64,000 nucleotides of DNA, taken from Pelagicoccus sp. SDUM812003 (GTDB lineage Bacteria; Verrucomicrobiota; Verrucomicrobiia; Opitutales; Opitutaceae). This document shows, in pieces, positions 1 through 7,104 of the stretch. The stretch's first letter is position 1; the number at the start of each line of letters is the position of its first letter. A program made the position numbers and the translations under genes. Below the pieces are notes generated by a model. The model was not told where the DNA came from. It did not search any database and saw only the letters and a program-made list of their open reading frames with translations. The stretch is taken from the NCBI RefSeq assembly GCF_031127815.1, contig NZ_JARXHY010000016.1, positions 62,001-126,000 on the forward strand. The letters are read 5' to 3'.

Positions 1-104
1 TCCGGCTCGGCGGAGGGAAACGCGGCTCTCGACAGCGTTGCCAGGATTGAAACGAAACAGCCAGCTAAGCTGGCGCGAAAGAGGGATCGACGCGTCTTTG
101 TCAT
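1..104 (-). CDS. 5' end of an exported protein (partial, cut by window start)
   Basis: Reading leftwards from an ATG at 104 gives about 34 codons without a stop before the window ends. They encode a typical export signal: a basic start with twin arginine (TRRSLFR), a hydrophobic stretch (about residues 12-24) and a small-residue cleavage region (SRA or PSA). The TRRSLF string resembles a Tat motif, which is common on sulfatases and other cofactor-containing glycan enzymes, but a Sec signal is equally possible. The gene is divergent from the GH105 gene, and the shared intergenic region holds a 21-bp palindrome, so co-regulation with glycan use is plausible. The mature protein is not visible, so no function is assigned. 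No clear ribosome binding site is seen. Confidence 0.5.
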   Translation of the reverse strand, partial: MTKTRRSLFRASLAGCFVSILATLSRAAFPSAEP

Positions 105-236
105 TTTCAGAAAAAATTCTTGATAGGGTTTGGATCACTGGCACAGCCCTGTCGGCACACTGGCCTGCCGTTGACTGGGCAGGGCAGCAAGATGGCAATT
201 AGGGACGGATCGCATCAAGCTGTTACGGTTCCGTAA

Positions 237-257
237 TTAATCAAACAGTTTGATTAA
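237..257. promoter_or_regulatory. 21-bp perfect palindrome, candidate operator
   Basis: TTAATCAAAC-A-GTTTGATTAA is a perfect inverted repeat with 10-bp arms around one base. It lies about 90 bp before the GH105 start and 130 bp before the divergent exported gene. Length, symmetry and AT-richness suit a dimeric helix-turn-helix repressor such as a TetR or GntR protein. No regulator gene lies beside it within the window, so the cognate protein is unknown. Confidence 0.5.
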
Positions 258-348
258 CTTCCAAAATTTTGCTGACTCCCTTTCCTTCAGGTTCATCGTA
301 ACTGTAGCTCATCGAGCCCACCCCGGTCACATCACCCTTTTAAACCCT

Positions 349-2757
349 ATGCGAAGTTCACTGTTGTTCACACTCACCCTCGGCCTCGCCGCCTTCGGTT
401 CCGCCGAGCCTATCAATACCGCTCAGCAAATCCTCACCCGTCCCGACTCGGTCAAGGAGATCATGCTCCGCGTCGCCGACTACCAGGAGCGCGACTTCGG
501 CGGTCAAATTCGCACCGACTGGAAAGCGGGCACCTACTACTCCGGCCTCTACGCCGCGTATCAGGCCACGGGTGACGAAGACTTTCGCCGCCAAGCCATC
601 GCCTGGTGCGAAAACGCGGACTGGGAGCTCTCGGAAAACCACTTCTTCGCCGACGACATCTGCGCTGCCCAAACTTTCCTCGACGTCTACCTCGACGAGA
701 AGGATCCCGAAATGATCGCCGACACCGTGGCGGCGCTCGAGCCCTACTTCACCCAGGAGACCATTCGCCGCGAGCAGCTCGGCCACGCTGTCTGGCGCGA
801 CGAAAGCCGCCCCTTCACCGGTCGAAACGTCTGGTGGTGGTGCGACTCCCTCTACATGGCCCCGCCAGTGCTCACCCGTCTGTATTCAGCGACCGGAGAC
901 CAGCGCTACCTCGACCTGCTGAACGATTTCTATTGGGATACGGTCGACTTCCTCTACAAGGAAGACGACGGCCTCTTCGCTCGCGACGAAACCTACTTCG
1001 ATAAGAAGACGCCCAACGGCAATCCCGTCTACTGGTCCCGCGGAAACGGTTGGGTCTACGCGGGCTTGATCCGCCTTCTCGACCACTTGCCCGAAGACGA
1101 TCCCCACCGCCAGGACTACATCGACCTCTTCGTCGAAATGACCCGCGCCCTCGTCGACCTGCAGCAGGAAGACGGCCTCTGGCGCCCTGCCCTCAACGAT
1201 CCGGACTGGAAACCGTCGAAGGAAAGCAGCGGCACCTCCTTCTTCACCTACGGCCTGCTCGGCGGCATCAACCGCGGCTTCCTCGACAAGCAAGCCTACC
1301 TGCCCGTAGCGCTCAAAGCCTGGGAAGGCCTCGTCGGTTGCATCAACACCGACGGCCGCCTCGGCTACGCCCAGCTCGTCGCCGGGGGCCCTGCCCACGT
1401 TCGCCCCAGCGATTCCATCGACTACGCCCACGGCGCCTTCCTGCTGGCCGCTAGCGAACTCTACAAGATGGACCTGGACAACCAAGACTTCGCGGCGCTG
1501 GAAGATCCCTACGAAATCAAGACGCTCGCCCGCGACGGCGTCTGGACCTGGTTCAACGACGAACGCGTGCTCTACGACGGAGCCGGCCTCTACATCGGTT
1601 CCATCGACTCGGAAGGCGTCAGCCGAATCGACTACTACAGCACCATTCTCACCCAAAGCCCCTTCGCCTACCAGCCCATGCCCCTGAGTAGCTGGAAGAG
1701 CAAGGACGACCACAACAACCCCGCCATCATCGAGCTCGAAACCGGCGACCTGCTCGCCGCCTACTCCAAGCACCACCTCGAGCCCGTGTGGTACACCCGC
1801 CACGGCAAAAAGAAAGGGCCCGACAATTGGCGCACCGTGGAATGGTCCGAGGAACAAGCCATCGAAGCCCCCGCCTACACGACCTACAACAACCTCGTGC
1901 AGCTCTCGGAAGAGAACGGACGCGTCTTCAACTTCATGCGGGTAATCGGCTGGAACCCGACCCTAGTGCTTTCCGAAGACAACGGAAAAACGTGGAGCGA
2001 ACCTATCGAGCTCGTGCGCTCGGGCAACGACCGGACCCGCCCCTACGTCAAGTACAGCAACAACGGCCAAGACCGCATCGACCTCATCTTCACCGACGCC
2101 CACCCGCGCAAGGACCACGAAAACAACGTCTACCACATGTACTACCAGGACGGCGCCTTCCACAAGAGCGACGGCAGCCTCATCCGCACCTTGGAAGACA
2201 TAAAAGAGCAGCCGCTGGTCCCCTCCGAAGCCACCCTCATCTACGACGGCACCGAAGCCGGTCGCGGCTGGGTATGGGATCTTGAATACGACGAGAATGG
2301 ACACCCAGTCGTCGCCTTCATAAACTCCGTGGATAACGAAATCGGCAACGACCTGCGCTACCGCATCGCCCGCTGGGACGACGCATCCAAAAAGTGGACA
2401 CAACGCCAAATCGCCTACGCCGGCACCCACCTCTACGACCGCGAGGAACACTACGCCGGCGGCATCGCCATCGACCCGCAGAACACCGACCAAATCTATC
2501 TCTCCACCGACGTCGACCCCGCCACCGGAAAGCCCAACGCCACCGGCCGCTACCAGATGTTCCGGGGAACCTACCAAGACGGCTCTTGGACCTTCCAGCA
2601 GCTCACTCACGACGCCCAGGTCGATAACATCCGTCCCATCGTCCCGCGCGATCACGACTTCGACAAAATCGCCCTCTGGGTGCGCGGGCGCTACACCACC
2701 TACGAAGACTACGACACCGCCATCGTCGGCATCCTCGAAAAGTCCGACAGCGACTAG
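349..2757 (+). CDS. Exported GH105-type unsaturated glycuronyl hydrolase fused to a BNR-type propeller
   Basis: An 802-residue protein. The start at 349 is chosen because it places a clean signal peptide (MRSSLLFTLTLGLAAFGSA) at the N terminus; the frame is open further upstream without a signal. Residues about 20-395 form a GH105/GH88-type alpha/alpha barrel with the WCDSLYM segment (likely catalytic Asp166) and the family motif WSRGNGW near 229. These enzymes remove the unsaturated uronic acid left by pectin or ulvan lyases. From about residue 450 a second domain begins with DDHNNPAII and resembles BNR_4 propellers, seen in ulvan/rhamnogalacturonan lyases and sialidase-like proteins. A hydrolase and a possible lyase or binding domain in one chain suggest coupled processing. 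Substrate choice (rhamnogalacturonan or ulvan) is inferred. Confidence 0.82.
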   Translation: MRSSLLFTLTLGLAAFGSAEPINTAQQILTRPDSVKEIMLRVADYQERDFGGQIRTDWKAGTYYSGLYAAYQATGDEDFRRQAIAWCENADWELSENHFFADDICAAQTFLDVYLDEKDPEMIADTVAALEPYFTQETIRREQLGHAVWRDESRPFTGRNVWWWCDSLYMAPPVLTRLYSATGDQRYLDLLNDFYWDTVDFLYKEDDGLFARDETYFDKKTPNGNPVYWSRGNGWVYAGLIRLLDHLPEDDPHRQDYIDLFVEMTRALVDLQQEDGLWRPALNDPDWKPSKESSGTSFFTYGLLGGINRGFLDKQAYLPVALKAWEGLVGCINTDGRLGYAQLVAGGPAHVRPSDSIDYAHGAFLLAASELYKMDLDNQDFAALEDPYEIKTLARDGVWTWFNDERVLYDGAGLYIGSIDSEGVSRIDYYSTILTQSPFAYQPMPLSSWKSKDDHNNPAIIELETGDLLAAYSKHHLEPVWYTRHGKKKGPDNWRTVEWSEEQAIEAPAYTTYNNLVQLSEENGRVFNFMRVIGWNPTLVLSEDNGKTWSEPIELVRSGNDRTRPYVKYSNNGQDRIDLIFTDAHPRKDHENNVYHMYYQDGAFHKSDGSLIRTLEDIKEQPLVPSEATLIYDGTEAGRGWVWDLEYDENGHPVVAFINSVDNEIGNDLRYRIARWDDASKKWTQRQIAYAGTHLYDREEHYAGGIAIDPQNTDQIYLSTDVDPATGKPNATGRYQMFRGTYQDGSWTFQQLTHDAQVDNIRPIVPRDHDFDKIALWVRGRYTTYEDYDTAIVGILEKSDSD

Positions 2758-2846
2758 GAACCTATCCACCACAGGAGGCCGCAACGACCCAGCCGCAAGC
2801 GGCAGGTTATCGGCCTCGAAACGAACAATCCAAGCGTTGCTTCCTC

Positions 2847-3584
2847 CTACTGGGAGAAGCGCGCTTGGAAAAAACGCGCCTTCCCGGACCACTTTGGAAA
2901 CTCGAATTCGTAGACATTGCTCTCCGAGGCCACGTATTGCACGAACTCCCACCGCCTAAGATCGGAGCTGCCCCAAACCTCGAAGACAAGAGGAGTCACC
3001 CCCGCCCAAACCATGCGATCAACGGCGGTTTCTATGACATCGATGGTATCGATGACAACGCCAGTGCGAAACCATAGATCCGATGCCTGCGACTCCCTTC
3101 CGCCCAAAAACAAGCTGCCTCTTTCGTAGGGAGAAAAAAGTTCGCCGTAGTTCCGGGCCGCTGCGGGCTCGCCTTCCAGATGAATCAGCTCGACCAAATA
3201 GCGCTGGTCCAATTCAGTCTGAATCCGTTTTCTGAATACGAATCGCAAAACGCCGTCGTAGCCGCTAGGGACGCGGACGGGAGCGCTCTCGCCCAAAATC
3301 TCGCCCTGTAGATCGTCAAACCGCAGGACCACTTTGACAAGACTCCCCTCTTCGCTTTCCCAGTTCCCGATGTCCAGCAACCAAAGGTCCACGAAATCCA
3401 CCGCTCCGAAGCCGGGCCGAAAGCTTTGTCCAAACGGTTCGTAGATCTCGATGTTGTGAAACAGCTCGTACACGTCCGAATCCGCGTGCAGCTGATCGTA
3501 GACGACCGGCGCGATCGGTTCCGCTGAAACGGAAGACGTCGCGACGATCGTGAAAACGTAGATGCCCCAGAACCGCGCTTTCAT
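2847..3584 (-). CDS. Exported hypothetical protein with SSDLxxW motif
   Basis: About 245 residues. The ATG at 3584 is preferred over an upstream GTG because it directly starts a signal peptide (MKARFWGIYVFTIVATSSVSA). The mature part is rich in beta-strand-like sequence and has no recognisable catalytic motif. The last 40 residues carry SSDLRRWEFV followed by ARFFQARFS. A related pattern is found near the N terminus of the secreted protein at 42658-45807 and is a motif I associate with exported verrucomicrobial proteins. It converges with the GH105 gene. Function unknown. Confidence 0.6.
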   Translation of the reverse strand: MKARFWGIYVFTIVATSSVSAEPIAPVVYDQLHADSDVYELFHNIEIYEPFGQSFRPGFGAVDFVDLWLLDIGNWESEEGSLVKVVLRFDDLQGEILGESAPVRVPSGYDGVLRFVFRKRIQTELDQRYLVELIHLEGEPAAARNYGELFSPYERGSLFLGGRESQASDLWFRTGVVIDTIDVIETAVDRMVWAGVTPLVFEVWGSSDLRRWEFVQYVASESNVYEFEFPKWSGKARFFQARFSQ

Positions 3585-3602
3585 CGCCAAGAGCACGAGT
3601 GG

Positions 3603-4043
3603 CTACGCGAGGGCGATACCATTGGATCTGCACAGAGAACCAACTGCGTCCGGATCCATTTTTCCACTACGAAACGTCGCATCCGCTTCCCTGAAGAATC
3701 GGGCATGGGCGGCGGGCGACGATATCGTCAAGAATCTGACCGTTTCCTCAGTATCGTTGCGAAAGCCATGCACCCGTCCAGCCGGAACCTTTACGGCGTC
3801 CCCCTGCGACGCCGAGAGCCAATCCACTCCATCGAAAAAGGATACCGTCCCTTCGATCACGTAGAAAAGCTCGATCTGATCGTGGGTGTGCGGAGGAGCA
3901 CCCTCGCCCGGTTCGCACACGCACAAGCCGACCACTCCTTGCCCATCGGTATCCCTTTCATCGAGGAGAACCTGGACCCCAACTCCAAGCACGTTCAACA
4001 AAGGGACTTCGTCCCTGCGCGTAACCAAAATTGCGTCTTTCAT
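3603..4043 (-). CDS. Small cupin-domain protein
   Basis: 146 residues forming a single cupin barrel. Motif 1 is PPHTHDQIELFYVIEG with metal ligands H52, H54 and E58; motif 2 is GDAVKVPAGRVHGF with H92. All four canonical ligands are present, so a mononuclear metal site is likely. Single-domain cupins include dioxygenases, isomerases and sensors, so the reaction cannot be named. It is divergent from a MarR-family gene with a perfect palindrome between them, suggesting it is the regulator's target. It ends 19 bp before the exported gene on the same strand. Confidence 0.75.
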   Translation of the reverse strand: MKDAILVTRRDEVPLLNVLGVGVQVLLDERDTDGQGVVGLCVCEPGEGAPPHTHDQIELFYVIEGTVSFFDGVDWLSASQGDAVKVPAGRVHGFRNDTEETVRFLTISSPAAHARFFREADATFRSGKMDPDAVGSLCRSNGIALA

Positions 4044-4111
4044 AAGCCGATCGATTTCATCGCCCGCTCCACGCGAGCAGGCCCATTTAGTAAGTTTTCC
4101 TGTCTTTTATC

Positions 4112-4126
4112 GACAGAACTTCTGTC
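4112..4126. promoter_or_regulatory. Palindrome between cupin and MarR genes, candidate MarR operator
   Basis: GACAGAA-C-TTCTGTC is a perfect 7-bp inverted repeat with a one-base centre, located 20 bp before the MarR start and about 70 bp before the cupin start. MarR proteins usually bind 15-20 bp palindromes in the divergent promoter they control, so autoregulation plus control of the cupin is the simplest reading. Confidence 0.5.
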
Positions 4127-4146
4127 TATGTCAAGACTGCTCGCTC

Positions 4147-4608
4147 ATGTCCGAAAAAGAAACCTACACCAAGCGATCGAGCTCTTTGGGCTACAGTCTA
4201 AGATCTCCGTATCAAAAGCTCTCCAAGGCGATTTACGGGTCCTTGGCCGATCGCGGTTTCGGGGACATTCGCCCCTCGCACAGCGCCGTATTCCGCAATA
4301 TCGGTCCTGAGGGCAACCGAGTCACAGAGATGGCGGAAATGGCCGATATGACCAAGCAGAGCATGGGCTATCTGGTCGACACGCTCCAGAAGGCGGGGTA
4401 CGTGCGTTTGAAGCCTGACCCGGAAGATGGGCGAGCGAAGCTGGTACTGCTGACCGCCAAGGGTAACCGTGTGCTCAATGCCTTGTTGGATTCGTCCAAC
4501 TCCTTCGAAGCCGCCCTAAGCAAGACGCATGGCCCGGAATTCGTTCGCGACCTCCGGCAGAAACTGCGCCTGCTCGACGAGTTTCTGGCACAAAGCTCCG
4601 AGGAATGA
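4147..4608 (+). CDS. MarR-family transcriptional regulator
   Basis: 153 residues with the MarR winged-helix layout: an N-terminal dimerisation helix, a recognition region (VTEMAEMADMTKQSMGYLVDTL, about 59-80) and a wing with DPEDGRAK. The ATG at 4147 gives the normal family length; the same frame stays open further upstream but across the palindrome. The protein has no cysteine, which argues against direct thiol, persulfide or peroxide sensing of the OhrR type; a small ligand is more likely. It probably controls the divergent cupin gene, and perhaps the neighbouring sulfur genes. Confidence 0.82.
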   Translation: MSEKETYTKRSSSLGYSLRSPYQKLSKAIYGSLADRGFGDIRPSHSAVFRNIGPEGNRVTEMAEMADMTKQSMGYLVDTLQKAGYVRLKPDPEDGRAKLVLLTAKGNRVLNALLDSSNSFEAALSKTHGPEFVRDLRQKLRLLDEFLAQSSEE

Positions 4609-4619
4609 CCGCCGCGGCG

Positions 4620-5357
4620 CTACAGCGTTTTCGCCAGCATCCAAATCGCCATGGCCATCATCAGCAGGTTTTCGCTGAGCGATATGAAGCCCAGCGGCAC
4701 GCTGCTTCCCCCGCCCACGCAGGCGCAATTCAGATCGCGCTTCTTCACGTAGACAGCGTTGATGATGGAGACTGCCCCGATGGAGCTTGCGATCAAGACA
4801 ATGGGCGCGACCACCAAAGTGGCGATAGAAGCGATCATGAGCGCCCCTCCTGCGGCCTCGATAAACGCGTAGACGTAGGCGTAGGGCACGTAGTGGCGAG
4901 CTACTAGATCGTACTGCACGAAACCGGTCGCGTACGACTTCAAATCCTGCAGCTTCAAAATACCGAGCACGCACATGCTGAACGCGATGAAGAGCTCTGC
5001 CACTCGGATCAAGGACAACTCGCCTAAGCTTGCCCAAGTGGTGGTCACCGCCATGGCGGCTGCCACTCCAAAAACCGCAATCACCGGCTGATAGGTCTTG
5101 CCCTCCTTGGGATCCGGCCCCTTGCCGAGTTCCTCGCGCAAATCGTCATAGGTTCCTAGTCGCTCCCCGTCCACGAAGATTTGAGGCGTCTCGTCGAAGC
5201 CGTTCTCTTTCTTGTAGGTCTCGTTCTCCTCCATCGTTTCGAGGTGGCGATCTTCCACTTCGTAACCGTTTCGATTGAGCAGGTCCTTGGCTTTGATGCC
5301 CCAGGGGCACAGATGATCCTCCGTCACCATTCGGTAGATTGTCGCATGCTTGCTCAT
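4620..5357 (-). CDS. Glutaredoxin-MauE/DoxX-like membrane fusion protein
   Basis: 245 residues from the ATG at 5357, which has a strong ribosome binding site (GGAGAAGG) just before it. Residues 1-85 are a glutaredoxin fold with a single active-site cysteine, HLC17PWG, and the cis-proline glutathione-binding segment TPQIFVDGE. The rest holds about four membrane segments of the MauE/DoxX redox-associated type, ending in LNCACVGGGSSVPLG, where the Cys-x-Cys pair is typical of that family. The likely role is electron or thiol transfer between a monothiol glutaredoxin head and membrane cysteines. It sits between MarR and a persulfide dioxygenase, so a part in persulfide or glutathione chemistry is inferred. 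It is convergent with the MarR gene. Confidence 0.75.
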   Translation of the reverse strand: MSKHATIYRMVTEDHLCPWGIKAKDLLNRNGYEVEDRHLETMEENETYKKENGFDETPQIFVDGERLGTYDDLREELGKGPDPKEGKTYQPVIAVFGVAAAMAVTTTWASLGELSLIRVAELFIAFSMCVLGILKLQDLKSYATGFVQYDLVARHYVPYAYVYAFIEAAGGALMIASIATLVVAPIVLIASSIGAVSIINAVYVKKRDLNCACVGGGSSVPLGFISLSENLLMMAMAIWMLAKTL

Positions 5358-5511
5358 ATTTCCTTCTCCTTCTATTCCAATTTTCGTAGTGGGTTTCCCA
5401 ATACTTGTCGTTTCCTGTACGAAACGCCTGCGGCGACCCGTCGACATTTTCGATTAGATGACATGGTGCATGAGCAGCGCCACAACCATCCAGGCGGAAT
5501 AAGCGCTGAAT

Positions 5512-5527
5512 TGGCATGCAATGCGCA
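5512..5527 (+). promoter_or_regulatory. Possible sigma-54 type promoter before the persulfide dioxygenase gene
   Basis: TGGCATGCAATGCGCA matches the -24/-12 sigma-54 pattern (TGGCAcG-N4-ttGCA) at the invariant GG and GC with correct spacing. It is about 115 bp before the start at 5644. No enhancer-binding activator gene is nearby. The match is short and part of it recurs at 9155-9167, so it may instead be another type of site. Confidence 0.25.
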
Positions 5528-5643
5528 AGCTTCTCCTTTCATTGCGTTTCAATCTGCACTGCACGTCGGTCGAAATCTCACCTGCGATATGATGGCGCAA
5601 TCGATGCGACCTATTCGGAAGAACGAGAAAGGAGTGCAAATCG

Positions 5644-7062
5644 ATGGCTTTGATAGTAGAACCGATCTATGCGGAAGGAATCGCTCAACTGTCCTATCTG
5701 GTAGGCGACGACACCGAGGGCGTAGCGGCGGTGATCGATCCGAGACCGGATTGCGACGCGTACCTTCGAGTCGCTAAGGATCGCGGGCTGAAGATCGCCG
5801 CGATCTACGAAACGCATATTCACGCCGATTTCATGAGCGGCTCGCTGGCCCTGCAGCAGCGCCTCGGAGGCAAGACGCCCATTCGCGTCAGTTCGGAGGG
5901 CGATGCGGACTACGACTTCAAGCACGAAAAAGTGTCGGATGGCAGCGAAGACCGCTTCGGCGAACTGCGGTTGGTGGCTCGCCACACGCCAGGACACACT
6001 CCCGAGCACTTGACCTATCTTGCGTATCATGGATCCAATGACACCGCGTTCGCCCTTTTCTCAGGGGACACCCTTTTCGTAAACTCGGTGGGCCGCCCTG
6101 ATCTGCTCGGAGATGACGAAACGCAAAAACTTGCGGGACAGCTTTTCGAAAGCATCCATGGATTCTACGCCGACTTGGATGACGGAATCATGGTCTATCC
6201 CGGTCATGGAGCGGGTTCGGCCTGCGGTCCGGACATTGGCGATCGCATGTTCTCCACCGTCGGCTACGAGCGAAAAAACAACCCGTATTTCGCTGTCGCT
6301 GACAAAGACGCATTCATCGAGAAAACGTTGAAAGCCGCTCCCGAGGAGCCAAGTCACTACCGACCGCTCAAGATGCTCAACCGTAGCGTCAAGAATTCAC
6401 GAACGTACACCAACACTCCGCAAGCGATGGACGCATCCACTCTAGAAAACTGGATACGTGAGAAGGAGGCGACTGTCCTCGATACGCGATCGTCCATATC
6501 CTTTTCCAGCGCCCACATTCCCGACTCGCTAAACATCGAAGCGAAAGGCGAGCTTTCCGTCTGGTCCGGCTGGACACTGAATTTCGACGAGCCGTTGATT
6601 CTGGTCTTGGAAAAGGATTCGGACCTGGAAAAGGTCCGCGCGCTGCTCTGGAGAACCGGGCACCACAACGTGGTGGGCTACCTTGTAGGCGGCATCATGA
6701 ATTGGATAATGGAAGGCAAGCCGATCAGCTCTATCAAGACCTACAGCGTCGAGCAGCTCCATCGGGAACGCGACGCCCTGCAAGTCCTCGATGTGCGCTC
6801 CGCCAGCGAGCGAGAAAACGGCTTCATCCCCGGGTCGAAGCACCTCTTCCTTCCGGAGATCGCTGAAAACGCCTTGGACCGTCTCGATCCCAATCGCCCC
6901 GTCGTCACCTACTGCGCCAGCGGTTTTCGGGCTAGCATCGCGGCCAGCGTTCTGAAACGCGTCGGCGTCACACGGGTCGGTACGCTCCCCGGAAGCTGGA
7001 TCGCTTGGAAACAGGCCGACATGCCCATTGAAACGGACGAAGAGGAACTGCAGCCGGCATGA
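5644..7062 (+). CDS. Persulfide-dioxygenase-like metallo-beta-lactamase protein with two rhodanese domains
   Basis: 472 residues. The N-terminal 250 residues are an ETHE1/Blh-type metallo-hydrolase with iron ligands in ETH58IH60AD62, H118 (TPGHTPEH), D142 (GDTLF) and H188 (YPGHG). These enzymes oxidise glutathione persulfide to sulfite. Two rhodanese domains follow. The first (about 262-360) has no catalytic cysteine; the second (about 365-462) has YC424ASGFRA and should be active. Such MBL-rhodanese fusions couple sulfur transfer and oxidation. GGAG lies before the start. The neighbouring glutaredoxin fusion and anion transporter support a sulfide/persulfide detoxification role. Confidence 0.85.
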   Translation: MALIVEPIYAEGIAQLSYLVGDDTEGVAAVIDPRPDCDAYLRVAKDRGLKIAAIYETHIHADFMSGSLALQQRLGGKTPIRVSSEGDADYDFKHEKVSDGSEDRFGELRLVARHTPGHTPEHLTYLAYHGSNDTAFALFSGDTLFVNSVGRPDLLGDDETQKLAGQLFESIHGFYADLDDGIMVYPGHGAGSACGPDIGDRMFSTVGYERKNNPYFAVADKDAFIEKTLKAAPEEPSHYRPLKMLNRSVKNSRTYTNTPQAMDASTLENWIREKEATVLDTRSSISFSSAHIPDSLNIEAKGELSVWSGWTLNFDEPLILVLEKDSDLEKVRALLWRTGHHNVVGYLVGGIMNWIMEGKPISSIKTYSVEQLHRERDALQVLDVRSASERENGFIPGSKHLFLPEIAENALDRLDPNRPVVTYCASGFRASIAASVLKRVGVTRVGTLPGSWIAWKQADMPIETDEEELQPA

Positions 7063-7104
7063 TTCGGGGGCGTTCGCGTTCGCTGCCATTTATCTGATAT
7101 CGAC

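Noticed and set aside
128-160. Sigma-54 promoter at TGGCAC in the first intergenic region
   Set aside because: TGGCAC is present but no GC at the -12 spacing; distances do not fit.
886-1857. Long open frame on the minus strand inside the GH105 gene
   Set aside because: Composition is the Val/Gly/Glu-rich shadow of a GC-biased gene on the other strand; no start signal or domain. The same holds for other long antisense frames, for example 30617-31615 and 20632-21651.
4147-5357. MarR as a persulfide or peroxide thiol sensor
   Set aside because: The protein has no cysteine.
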